Source: Solibacter sp035499435 (GTDB lineage: Bacteria > Acidobacteriota > Terriglobia > Bryobacterales > Bryobacteraceae). Taken from it: DNA of 64,000 bases. Where the stretch lies: positions 33,249 through 97,248 of the forward strand of contig DATJYW010000415.1 of the NCBI GenBank assembly GCA_035499435.1. The letters are read 5' to 3'. The notes under the pieces were generated by a model. The model searched no databases and was not told the origin of the DNA. It worked only from the letters and a program-made list of their open reading frames with translations. Below are positions 53,740-63,872 of the stretch, one piece after another. The position numbers and the translations under genes were made by a program. Numbering within the stretch: position 1 is the stretch's first letter; each line of letters begins with the position of its first letter.

Positions 53740-54165
53740 TTGAACGCACGCCAGAAACGGTTGTTTGAAGAGGCCCGGAAACGAAATCCGGACCTCAAGA
53801 TTCCCGCCGACACCCAGCCTCCGACAGAATGGTCGGAGGCGGACCTCGCTTTGATCAAACAGGGAGTTGGAGACAAATCGAGCCGGCCGCCGCAGTCCGC
53901 GGCGGAGCAGGGCGACGCCACCGGCGAAGCCCCGGCCGGAGAGCAGAGCGGCAGCGTAGTGACCTACTTCGAAGCCAAGGGCTTCGGATTCCTGCGCCCG
54001 GACGACGGCGGGCGCGACATCTTCTTCCACGTCTCCCGCCTCGCCGAAGGCCTTGCCACCGACCTTCGTCCCGGTACGCGCGTGCTCTACGAGTTGGGCA
54101 TGGATCGCACCGGAAAGATGGCGGCCTCCAGCTTGCGCATTGCGCCGGAGGCGGAAACGGCTTAG
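53740..54165 (+). CDS. Cold-shock-domain protein with N-terminal extension
   Basis: 141 aa. The C-terminal half is a cold-shock domain with RNP1 (KGFGFLRP) and RNP2 (DIFFHVS). The N-terminal 70 residues are charged and probably disordered (RQKRLFEEARKRNPDLKIPAD). TTG start, GAGGA 7 nt before. Likely RNA-binding; the extension may change its partners. It precedes ffh. Confidence 0.85.
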   Translation: MNARQKRLFEEARKRNPDLKIPADTQPPTEWSEADLALIKQGVGDKSSRPPQSAAEQGDATGEAPAGEQSGSVVTYFEAKGFGFLRPDDGGRDIFFHVSRLAEGLATDLRPGTRVLYELGMDRTGKMAASSLRIAPEAETA

Positions 54166-54195
54166 ACGGACCGCCGAGGTCCGCCGCGATTTATT

Positions 54196-55560
54196 ATGTT
54201 TGACAGTCTTTCGGAGAAGCTGCAGCGGGTCTTCAAAAACCTGCGCGGCGAAGGGAAGCTCTCGGCCGAGAACATGGAGGCGGCGCTGCGCGAGATCCGC
54301 ATGGCGCTGCTCGAGGCCGACGTCAACTTCAAAGTCGTCAAACAGCTCATCGAAAACATCAAGCAGAAAGCCATGGGGCAGGAGGTGCTCCAGGCCCTCT
54401 CGCCGTCGCAGCAGGTCGTGAAAATCGTGCACGAGGAGCTGATCAAGGTCCTCGGGGCCCACGAATCGCGCCTGCGCTTTTCCAACGATCCGCCCAGCGT
54501 CTTCCTGGTGGTGGGACTGCAAGGGTCCGGCAAGACCACCTCGACAGGCAAGCTGGCACGGTGGCTTTCGAAAAACGGGCACAGCCCGATGGTGGTGTCG
54601 GTTGACGTCTATCGCCCTGCCGCGCGTGAGCAATTGAAAGTCGTGGCGCGCGACATCGGGCAGCCGGTCTACGAAGGTGCGCCCGGCGAAGCCGCGCCTC
54701 TGGACCTGGCGCGTTCGGCGCGGCGCGAAGCCGCCCAGACGGGGCGCGATGTCCTCCTCGTGGACACCGCCGGCCGTCTCCATATCGACGATCAACTGAT
54801 GGTCGAGCTCCAGCAGCTCAAAGAGCACCTCAACCCGGTCGAAATCCTTTTCGTCGCCGACGCCATGACCGGCCAGGACGCGGTCAAGAGCGCCGACGAG
54901 TTTCACAAGCGGCTCGGAATCACCGGTATCATTCTCACCAAGATGGACGGCGATGCCCGCGGGGGCGCGGCGCTTTCGATCCGGCACGTGACCGGGCAGC
55001 CGCTGAAGTTTGTCGGCGTCGGCGAGAAATCGGATGCCCTGGAGCCGTTTCATCCGGACCGGGCGGCGAACCGGATCCTCGGCATGGGCGACATCCTCAG
55101 CTTCATCGAAAAGGCCGAGGAGGCGATCGACAAAAAGTCGGCCGTCGAGATGCAGCGGAAACTCATCGAGAACGAATTCACGTTGCAGGATTTTCGCGAC
55201 CAGCTCAAGCAGATCCGCAAACTGGGGCCGCTCGAGTCGCTGCTCGGCATGATGCCGAAGGTCGGCATGCTAAAAGAGCTGAAGGACGTCAAGGTTGACG
55301 AAAAAGAGATCTCTCATGTGGTGGCCATCATCGACTCGATGACCCCCCGGGAACGCGCCAACCACATGATCATCAACGGCAGCCGCCGGCGGCGGATCGC
55401 CAAGGGCAGCGGCACTTCCGTCCAGGAAGTCAACCAGTTGCTCAAGCAGTATGCCGAGGCGCGGAAGATGATGAAGTCTCTCTCTGGCGGTTTCATGGGC
55501 AAAAAACTCGGTAAGATGAAAATACCGGGCTTTCCATTCGGAAATCTACCAGGAATGTAA
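54196..55560 (+). CDS. ffh: Signal recognition particle GTPase Ffh
   Basis: 454 aa. N domain (1-85), G domain with G1 (GLQGSGKTTS), G3 (LVDTAGRL) and G4 (TKMD), and the Met-rich M domain (about 330-454: MIINGSRRRRIAKGSG, MMKSLSGGFMGKKLGKMK) that binds 4.5S RNA and signal peptides. Essential for co-translational targeting to the inner membrane. Neighbour order with rpsP, rimM and trmD is the classic conserved block. Confidence 0.97.
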   Translation: MFDSLSEKLQRVFKNLRGEGKLSAENMEAALREIRMALLEADVNFKVVKQLIENIKQKAMGQEVLQALSPSQQVVKIVHEELIKVLGAHESRLRFSNDPPSVFLVVGLQGSGKTTSTGKLARWLSKNGHSPMVVSVDVYRPAAREQLKVVARDIGQPVYEGAPGEAAPLDLARSARREAAQTGRDVLLVDTAGRLHIDDQLMVELQQLKEHLNPVEILFVADAMTGQDAVKSADEFHKRLGITGIILTKMDGDARGGAALSIRHVTGQPLKFVGVGEKSDALEPFHPDRAANRILGMGDILSFIEKAEEAIDKKSAVEMQRKLIENEFTLQDFRDQLKQIRKLGPLESLLGMMPKVGMLKELKDVKVDEKEISHVVAIIDSMTPRERANHMIINGSRRRRIAKGSGTSVQEVNQLLKQYAEARKMMKSLSGGFMGKKLGKMKIPGFPFGNLPGM

Positions 55561-55633
55561 GAGCAGGCGGGACGTTACGATCCAGCCTGAGAAAGCGATG
55601 GACGGGTAGAAGCCTGTCCCAGATGGAGTAAGA

Positions 55634-55885
55634 ATGTTGATGATTCGCCTGGCGCGATTCGGCGCCAAGAAGAAGCCGTTTTACCGCGTCGTCGTGATTG
55701 AGAAGGAGCGCGCCCGCAACGGCCGCGCGCTCGAAGTCGTAGGACACTATAATCCGCTCGCCGATCCCCCGGCGGTAAGTTTGAAGCATGATCGCATCGA
55801 GCATTGGACCAAGAGTGGCGCGCAATTGTCCGATACCGTCCAGCGTCTGTTGGAAAAGAATCCGGCCGCGCCAGCTAGTGTGTAA
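55634..55885 (+). CDS. rpsP: 30S ribosomal protein S16
   Basis: 83 aa with the canonical start MLMIRLARFGAKKKPFYRVV and SRRNGRALEVVGHYNP-like segment. GGAG 5 nt before the ATG. A dispersed palindrome half-site precedes it. Confidence 0.97.
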   Translation: MLMIRLARFGAKKKPFYRVVVIEKERARNGRALEVVGHYNPLADPPAVSLKHDRIEHWTKSGAQLSDTVQRLLEKNPAAPASV

Positions 55886-55981
55886 TTTGGCACGTCAACG
55901 GTGGCAAAGTTCCTCGGGCCTTGATTTGTAACCCGCTGAAACCATGACTGCTCAGTTACTATGAATGTGGAGGCGGGGTGC

Positions 55982-56212
55982 ATGAAGCAGTTGATAGAGG
56001 ACATTGCTAAAGCTCTGGTCGACATCCCGGAAGAGGTCAGCGTCCGTATGGTCGAAGGCGAGCAAGTCACCGTCCTGGAGCTCAAGGTAGCCCCGAGCGA
56101 CCTCGGTAAGGTGATTGGCAAGCAAGGCCGGACGGCGCGCTCCATCCGCACCATTCTTGGGGCTGCCGGCATGAAGCTGAATCGCCGGTTCACTCTGGAA
56201 ATTCTCGAGTGA
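55982..56212 (+). CDS. khpA: KH-domain RNA-binding protein KhpA
   Basis: 76 aa from ATG 55982, preceded by GGAGG; an ATG seven codons earlier lacks a ribosome site. A single KH domain with the GxxG loop in IGKQGRTARSIRTIL. KhpA with KhpB helps RNA handling and cell-shape control in other bacteria. Its normal place is between rpsP and rimM. Confidence 0.92.
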   Translation: MKQLIEDIAKALVDIPEEVSVRMVEGEQVTVLELKVAPSDLGKVIGKQGRTARSIRTILGAAGMKLNRRFTLEILE

Positions 56213-56727
56213 GCGTCGGGAATTCCGACTGGGTCACGATTGCTCTCCTGCGCAAGACACGGGGCAACCGTGGTGAGATCACCGCGTTGCCCCTGAGCAG
56301 CAAGCCGGAAAGATACCAGAACCTCACCGAAGTGTGGTTGTTCGGGACCGGCGAGCGCTACGAGGTCGGCGAAACCTGGTTCCACGACGGCATCCTCATT
56401 TTTCATTTTCGCGGCGTGGACAATATCGGCGCCGCCGAATCCCTGGTGGGCTGCGAAGTCCGCGTACCGGCCGCCGAGCGTGTGCCGCTCGAGGAAGGCG
56501 AGTTCTTCCACGACGACCTGATCGGCTGCCAGGTGATCGATCGCACCACCGGCGCGTCGCTGGGATCGGTCTCCGCCTTTGACGATTCGGGCGGGGCAGG
56601 CAACCTGGTCGTCGGCGACAATCTGCTGATCCCCTTCGCGCGCGCCATCTGTGTCGAGATCGATCCGGCGGAGCGGCGCATCGCGGTAGAATTGCCCGAG
56701 GGTTTGAAGGAACTCAACCGGCCGTGA
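56209..56727 (+). CDS. rimM: Ribosome maturation factor RimM
   Basis: 172 aa, GTG start overlapping the KhpA stop (GTGA). N-terminal RimM barrel (WVTIALLRKTRGNRGEITALPLS) and C-terminal PRC-barrel (EFFHDDLIGCQVIDRTTGASLG, GGAGNLVVGDNLLIPFARAICVEID). It binds S19 in the 30S head during assembly. Confidence 0.95.
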   Translation: MSVGNSDWVTIALLRKTRGNRGEITALPLSSKPERYQNLTEVWLFGTGERYEVGETWFHDGILIFHFRGVDNIGAAESLVGCEVRVPAAERVPLEEGEFFHDDLIGCQVIDRTTGASLGSVSAFDDSGGAGNLVVGDNLLIPFARAICVEIDPAERRIAVELPEGLKELNRP

Positions 56728-57448
56728 CCTTTCACGTGCTGACCATTTTTCCGGACTTCTTCGCCGGACCGTTTGCCCACGGCGTGGTGAAACGCGCCAG
56801 GGAAGCCGGCTTGCTCGACATCCGCATCCACGACCTGCGGAACTGGACTAGCGACCGCCACCGCACCGTCGACGACCGCCCGTTCGGCGGCGCCGAAGGG
56901 ATGGTGCTGAAATGCGAGCCCATTTTTCAGGCAACGGAATCGATCTGGCCCGAGCGTTCCGCGGGCCGCAAAATCATTCTGCTTTCCGCTCAGGGCAGGA
57001 TGTTCGACCAGGCTATGGCCAATCGCCTGAAAGAATGCCAGGAGCTTCTCCTGATCTGCGGCCGCTACGAGGGCGTCGATGAGCGCGTGGCCGAGCACCT
57101 GGCCGACGAAGAGATTTCCATCGGCAACTACGTGCTGAGCGGCGGCGAGCTGGCGGCCGCGGTGGTGATCGACACGGTGGCGCGGCTGCTCCCCGGGGTT
57201 CTCGGCAACGAGGCATCGTCGGCATTCGAATCCTTTCAGGAGGGCGGACATGGCGAGGGTTTGCTGGATTGCCCCCAGTGGACCCGTCCGGCCGAATTCC
57301 GCGGATGGCGCGTGCCGGAGGTGCTGCTCAGCGGCAATCACCGGCAGATCGCGGCATTCCGGCGGTCGGCGGCCCGAAGCAAGACCGAACGGCTCCGGCC
57401 GGATTTGCTGGATAAAGAGTCATCTGCGTGGCTGCCGGACTCGGCGGT

Positions 57449-57452
<4 letters not shown>
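56724..57452 (+). CDS. trmD: tRNA (guanine37-N1)-methyltransferase TrmD
   Basis: 242 aa, GTG start coupled to rimM. SPOUT knot enzyme with GGAEGMVLKCEPIF, LLICGRYEGVDERV, GNYVLSGGELAA and the C-terminal domain (VLLSGNHRQIAAFRR). Methylates G37 of tRNAs and prevents +1 frameshifts. Its stop overlaps that of the convergent hybrid kinase. Confidence 0.96.
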
Positions 57453-59995
<2,543 letters not shown>

Positions 59996-60176
59996 TCGAA
60001 CATTCACGGCTAATGAATCGGTCGCGATTGTGATAAGGTTTAGGGCTTGGCAGGCAAATTGCACCCAATTGGGAAGGCCTGCAGGTAAGGAAGTAATGGT
60101 AGTAAGCTAAACGATAGGTTGGTTGCCGGCGGACGGCATGGTCCGCCGTCTCTGTTGTTTGGGCCAAAGTTTGAAG

Positions 60177-60557
60177 ATGACCACTACCGTCGAATTTCCA
60201 CGGCTGTTTCAGCCGCATTCGAACCTGAGCGACGAAATTAACCACAACATCGCTCAGTCGGAGGTCGAAGGTGGCGTCCACTTGTGCGATCTACCCCCGG
60301 GCACGGTGTTAGAAATACAGACTCAGAATCGTTATTACACCATCGAGTACAAGGGTTGGGATCAGGCGTTGATCTCAGGTCATCCGGTGTTCTGCCCGGA
60401 GCCGGTCCCGGTGACCATCCACGGTTCCACTTGGGGCGGTTCCATGATCAAGTCGCGTTTCATCGGACGCGGCATGCGGCTGGAATTTGGCCACCCCGAC
60501 TTCGAGCCCATCCGGACCTCGGTCATCCTGGACGTGCGCGAAGTCGCCGCCGCCTGA
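60177..60557 (+). CDS. Conserved hypothetical protein
   Basis: 126 aa from ATG 60177 (GAAG directly before). Beta-rich (VHLCDLPPGTVLEIQTQNRYYTIEYKGWDQALISGHP, VPVTIHGSTWGGSMIKSRFIGRGMRLEFGHP), soluble, no signal or TM. The second half looks like a small beta-barrel. I do not recognise the family. A GGCGGAC-6-GTCCGCC hairpin lies upstream at 60129-60148. Confidence 0.7.
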   Translation: MTTTVEFPRLFQPHSNLSDEINHNIAQSEVEGGVHLCDLPPGTVLEIQTQNRYYTIEYKGWDQALISGHPVFCPEPVPVTIHGSTWGGSMIKSRFIGRGMRLEFGHPDFEPIRTSVILDVREVAAA

Positions 60558-60599
60558 ATTTACACTCAAAACCTGGCTGCGCGTGCCGAAGAGCGGTTT

Positions 60600-61064
60600 G
60601 TGAGTCCTTTTCTTCGGCGCGCGGAAGAAATCCTGGAAACCGCTATTTTGGGTCGTGAGGAGCTGGCGATTGTAATCGGGCGCGGCGGCGAAGTCCGCAT
60701 GCTGAATCCCGCGGGTTGGTCGCTGGCGGCACTGCGCATCGAGTTCGGCGCCGACTCGGTCTACAAAGTAGAAAGGGTGGGACAGAAGGTGCGGGTGGAT
60801 GGCTGGGATGGAAGCCGCGCCTGCCGTCTCGAGCGAGCCGGCCAACCGCCCGGACTACATCACGCGCTGGACGGAAGTTGCGTCGGCCTTCGCGGGGAAC
60901 ATGCTTTCCAGAAGCATGGCGCCATTCCGGTCGGAGGCTTCGTCGTCGGCCACCTCGATGGTGATGACCTCGCAGTCCTCGGTCACCCAAACTCCGCTCA
61001 CCAGGCGAAAGACCGCAACATCATCGGCTCCCTCGATGGCAACCCGAACCAGTTGGTCGCCTAG
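60600..61064 (+). CDS. Hypothetical ORF; N-terminal half plausible, C-terminal half doubtful
   Basis: 154 codons from GTG 60600. The first ~80 residues read like a real protein (RRAEEILETAILGREELAIVIGRGG, NPAGWSLAALRIEFGADSVYKVERVGQKV). From about 60855 the frame is antisense to a better-looking minus-strand gene and turns low-complexity. Either the gene has an unrecognised frameshift or stop near 60850, or the overlap is real. The true 3' end cannot be told here. Confidence 0.45.
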   Translation: MSPFLRRAEEILETAILGREELAIVIGRGGEVRMLNPAGWSLAALRIEFGADSVYKVERVGQKVRVDGWDGSRACRLERAGQPPGLHHALDGSCVGLRGEHAFQKHGAIPVGGFVVGHLDGDDLAVLGHPNSAHQAKDRNIIGSLDGNPNQLVA

Positions 61065-61118
61065 AGCCAGCAGAACCCCGCGCACAATCTTCCCGTTCGT
61101 GTACCGGATAAAGATCAT
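60855..61118 (-). CDS. Small beta-rich hypothetical protein
   Basis: 87 aa from ATG 61118 (a GTG at 61139 would add 7). FIRYTNGKIVRGVLLALGDQLVRVAIEGADDVAVFRL and WVTEDCEVITIEV show regular beta-strand periodicity and sensible codon use, like small SH3-like acidobacterial proteins. No strong Shine-Dalgarno. It lies about 70 nt downstream, on the same strand, of the structured element at 61186-61392, which could act as its leader. Confidence 0.55.
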   Translation of the reverse strand: MIFIRYTNGKIVRGVLLALGDQLVRVAIEGADDVAVFRLVSGVWVTEDCEVITIEVADDEASDRNGAMLLESMFPAKADATSVQRVM

Positions 61119-61185
61119 CGTCGCACCAGTCTTGCCCACTGCGCGGCAAATCGCCAGTTCCGCGCGTACCAGCGTTGTACTAAGA

Positions 61186-61392
61186 CCTTTGTTCTCAATA
61201 GTTGTAGAACCAAAGGGCCAAAGTTGACGCCTTGAAGCCTAGGCTTCCATGGGATTGCTCCCAGCCTGGCTCGGCAGAACACGTAGGAGTACTAGGTAGC
61301 CCCCCGGGTTCGCGGCCGGTAGGTACCGCTACTGGAGGGTGAACGGTTCCAGTAGCGCGTTCACCGCCCGGCTGCGAACCAGGGAGGCTACC
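61186..61392 (-). ncRNA. Candidate structured RNA element
   Basis: Main stem: 61295-61319 pairs with 61368-61392, 22 Watson-Crick pairs and a wobble in 25 positions with two mismatches. Inside it lie two interlocked helices: 61328-61336 with 61348-61356 (9 bp) and 61338-61345 with 61358-61365 (8 bp). Three more hairpins follow toward lower coordinates: 61250-61254/61259-61263, whose loop is GCAA on the minus strand; the 14-bp palindrome at 61234-61247; and 61186-61195/61206-61216 with a one-base bulge. The GNRA-type loop favours the minus strand. The stop codon of the upstream gene is within the main stem. No known RNA family is recognised. Confidence 0.55.
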
Positions 61393-62323
61393 CCGCGGCG
61401 GAAAAGCTCGCGGCTCCGGCCTGCTCGGCCAGAAGCTGCGGCAGGTCTCCGAACAGGCGCGCATCGCGCAGCACGGTCCGGTAGATCCGGCAGAAGTTGG
61501 GTGCGCCGCTGTGAATCCATCTCGACGCCAGCTCGGCCATTGTCCCATCGCGCAGATTGCCCAGCGCGAGCGATCGCGGAAACCCGTGACGGAGGGGCAC
61601 GATGGTTCCATCCTCTTCGATCACCATCGGCGAGATCAGCTCTCCCAGAAAACGCGTGTCGGTTTCCAGCCCCGCCCTCCAGCCGTCGAGATCGTCGCTT
61701 TCGATCGGGAGGTCATAACGGCTCAGAACCTCAAACTGCACGGCCAATTCGCCGCGATGCATGTCGCGCAGGCACTCGACCATCATCCAGACGGTGGCCA
61801 TCTGCTGATCCGAGAGCTCCTCCACGGGTCGCACGTTCAGCATGGCGGCCCCGCGGGCGGCGGCAAATGCCGCGGCTTTTTCCATTTCGCCCATGTTGGC
61901 GGCGGTAAGCGGATACACCACCGCGAACGGGATTCCCGAGCGGCGCACGGTCTCCAGGCTGGGCGCGACATCGGCCTCGAACTTCACGCCCAACAGGTCG
62001 ACTGAATGAGTCAGCGGCTTCAGCCTCCGCGCGGAAAGCGCCGCGCCCCGCGCGGTGAGGGTAGTCAGCATGTTCATGCGGTGGGCCTCCCGGCAGAGAG
62101 AGCCCAGCGCCGGGTGAGCCAGCGCCTGATCGCCCGCAATCGACAAAAAGTTGTACCCCAGCGCCGCGGCGTCGCGAATGGCCCCTAATAGAAGCGGAAC
62201 GCCCAGTTCGCTCCGCCCGGAGGCTCCCGAAGATCGCCGGCAGCTTGTTTTGAGGTAACCGAAGGAAGGGGGGTGCATTTCGAGGGTTCTGACATCTGGG
62301 ATCGCGAGATTCATCGGGGGCAT
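61388..62323 (-). CDS. Radical-SAM-like protein lacking cluster cysteines
   Basis: 311 aa, ATG 62323 preceded by AAAGGAAT. The barrel pattern is that of radical-SAM peptide-maturase-type enzymes (LLLGAIRDAAALGYNFLSIAGDQALAHPALGSLCREAHRMNMLTTLTARG), and the C-terminus has the post-barrel phrase IEEDGTIVPLRHGFPRSLALGNLRDG. At the expected C-x3-C-x2-C only the last Cys remains: Phe21-x3-Lys25-x2-Cys28. SPASM-type cysteines are also missing. A pseudoenzyme or a protein repurposed for another reaction is the best reading. Confidence 0.7.
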   Translation of the reverse strand: MPPMNLAIPDVRTLEMHPPSFGYLKTSCRRSSGASGRSELGVPLLLGAIRDAAALGYNFLSIAGDQALAHPALGSLCREAHRMNMLTTLTARGAALSARRLKPLTHSVDLLGVKFEADVAPSLETVRRSGIPFAVVYPLTAANMGEMEKAAAFAAARGAAMLNVRPVEELSDQQMATVWMMVECLRDMHRGELAVQFEVLSRYDLPIESDDLDGWRAGLETDTRFLGELISPMVIEEDGTIVPLRHGFPRSLALGNLRDGTMAELASRWIHSGAPNFCRIYRTVLRDARLFGDLPQLLAEQAGAASFSAAG

Positions 62324-62625
62324 ATTCCTTTAAATGCAGGAGTCATTCGATTGGTGTAGCGACGCGGTCAAACGTTTCTCAGATTTTTTTGTCTTGCGTG
62401 AAACGTTCCGAACCATACGCGCACCAATTGTCAGTCGCACGGTGACGAGCCGATTGCGGCAGGGTTTGCCATACTTCGCGATGTTTGCAAACCCCCTTAC
62501 GATGAGTCGCGCACGGTTTTCGGAGGGCTGTGCGCGGCCCCTTTTCCACTAGTTTCCGCTCTCTTTTGCCTGCTTCAGAGCTATCCAACACTGAACATTT
62601 GGCTGCGGGCTGTATAATAACGAGC
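62324..62625. promoter_or_regulatory. Divergent intergenic region with several inverted repeats
   Basis: This 302-bp gap between the radical-SAM-like gene and the sigma factor gene holds three inverted repeats: AACGTTTC/GAAACGTT (62371-62378, 62400-62407), GGGTTTGC/GCAAACCC (62462-62469, 62487-62494) and CGCGCAC/GTGCGCG (62508-62514, 62530-62536). A T7 run (62384-62390) is not preceded by a hairpin suited to a terminator. No coding sequence was seen. Confidence 0.45.
62613..62618 (+). promoter_or_regulatory. TATAAT -10 box of the sigma-factor operon
   Basis: A perfect TATAAT lies 7 bp before the GTG start at 62626. The best -35 (CTGAAC, 62591-62596, spacer 16) is weak. If used, transcription begins at or next to the GTG, giving a leaderless message. 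Confidence 0.5.
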
Positions 62626-63201
62626 GTGCAGCGTCAGGCTTTCGACGCCGATTATGTACAGCGGCTCAGCAAATCCGATGGCCAAACCGAGCGCGATTTT
62701 GTGGCGTATTTCAGCGAATTGCTTTGCATCAAGCTGCGCTCGCGCCTGCGCTCGGCGGACCAGGTGCAGGACGTGGTTCAGGAGACCTTTCTCCGCGTCC
62801 TGAAAACCCTGCGCGCGTCCGGAATGGAAAATCCACAGGCGCTGGGCAGCTTTGTCAATTCGGTGTGCAACAACGTGTTGTTCGAGTTCTACCGTACGCA
62901 GGCGCGGTTTGCGGAAGCTGCGCCTGATCGTCCCGGCGAGGACCCGCCGGCCGAATCCGCGCTGGCGGATCGAGAGGAGCGCGCGGCGGTGCGGCGCGTG
63001 ATCGAGGAGCTTCCGGAAAAAGACCGCACCATTCTGAAATGGCTGTTTTTTGAGGAGCGCGATAAGGACGAGGTATGCCGGGCTCTCAATGTAGACCGGG
63101 AATACCTGCGGGTCCTGGTACACCGGGCCAAACAGCGCTTTCGTGACGATTATTTGCGGCGTTCTGCAACGAAAATTAACCGCGTGACACCAATGGGATG
63201 A
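62626..63201 (+). CDS. ECF-type RNA polymerase sigma factor
   Basis: 191 aa from GTG 62626; a longer frame upstream lacks sigma-like sequence. Region 2 (ELLCIKLRSRLRSADQVQDVVQETFLRVLKTL) and region 4 (VIEELPEKDRTILKWLFFEERDKDEVCRALNVDREYLRVLVHRAKQRFR) are complete, with an acidic linker. Its stop overlaps the anti-sigma start by 4 nt (ATGA), so the next gene should control it. Confidence 0.9.
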   Translation: MQRQAFDADYVQRLSKSDGQTERDFVAYFSELLCIKLRSRLRSADQVQDVVQETFLRVLKTLRASGMENPQALGSFVNSVCNNVLFEFYRTQARFAEAAPDRPGEDPPAESALADREERAAVRRVIEELPEKDRTILKWLFFEERDKDEVCRALNVDREYLRVLVHRAKQRFRDDYLRRSATKINRVTPMG

Positions 63202-63863
63202 GTATGGATCACCGTGAGGCCCGGGAAACGAGGGCTACGGAGCGTTATCTTCTTGGCGAAATGGACGAGCCGGAGAGGTTCGCTTTCGAGAGCCACTATT
63301 TCGAATGTGAGGAGTGCGCCGAGGATGTTCGAGTCGCCGACGCCCTGACTCGCGGGGTCAAGGCTGTCGGCGAAGAGGATGCCCGGCGCAACGTGGTTCC
63401 CCGCGAAGAGCGGCGCTCGGGCTGGCTCGCCTGGCTGGCTCCGGCGGCTCTGGCGCCTTCGGCAGTCGCCTGCGGCCTGGCCGTGGTCGCCGCCTATCAG
63501 GGTTGGGTCGTCATTCCGGCCTTGCGCTGGCAGACCGGCTCGCGCGCCATGGCGCCGATGGTCCTGCGCGCCGCCGCCCGCGGCGAGGAGCAGGCGCTCG
63601 AAATCCGGCGCGACCAGCCGGTTTCGCTGCTCTCCCTGGATGTCAACGGCCCCGACCCCGCAACTCCGCTTACCTACGAGTTAATCGCCCCCGGGGGCGA
63701 GGTGCGGATCAGCAATCCGACACAGGCGCCTCCGCTTGGGTCGCCCCTGATCGTCGTGTTAGCGAACACCCAGATCCGGCAGCCCGGCGCCTGGGTGCTG
63801 GTGCTGCGCACGCAAAAGGGCGCGGAAGTTGCACGCTACCCGTTCCAGGTTCAGGTTAAATAG
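63198..63863 (+). CDS. Zinc-binding anti-sigma factor, membrane-anchored
   Basis: 221 aa. N-terminal zinc anti-sigma motif H-x3-C-x2-C (SHYFECEECAEDV) in a helical domain, one TM helix (about 76-98, APAALAPSAVACGLAVVAAY), and a ~110-residue extracytoplasmic beta domain (EIRRDQPVSLLSLDVNGPDP, WVLVLRTQKGAEVARYPFQVQV). It should hold the upstream ECF sigma at the membrane and release it on a signal. Confidence 0.88.
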   Translation: MSMDHREARETRATERYLLGEMDEPERFAFESHYFECEECAEDVRVADALTRGVKAVGEEDARRNVVPREERRSGWLAWLAPAALAPSAVACGLAVVAAYQGWVVIPALRWQTGSRAMAPMVLRAAARGEEQALEIRRDQPVSLLSLDVNGPDPATPLTYELIAPGGEVRISNPTQAPPLGSPLIVVLANTQIRQPGAWVLVLRTQKGAEVARYPFQVQVK

Positions 63864-63872
63864 AGGAAGCTC

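Noticed and set aside
60129..60148. GGCGGAC-GGCATG-GTCCGCC hairpin as a terminator
   Set aside because: No U run follows; could be a minor leader structure only.
61302..61319. CCGG-GTTCGCGG-CCGG resembles a tRNA T-arm
   Set aside because: No anticodon or D arm and no acceptor stem; these bases pair into the long stem instead.
61328..61365. Complete H-type pseudoknot
   Set aside because: Only one base (61357) would have to span a 9-bp stem, which is too short; alternative or partial helices are more likely.
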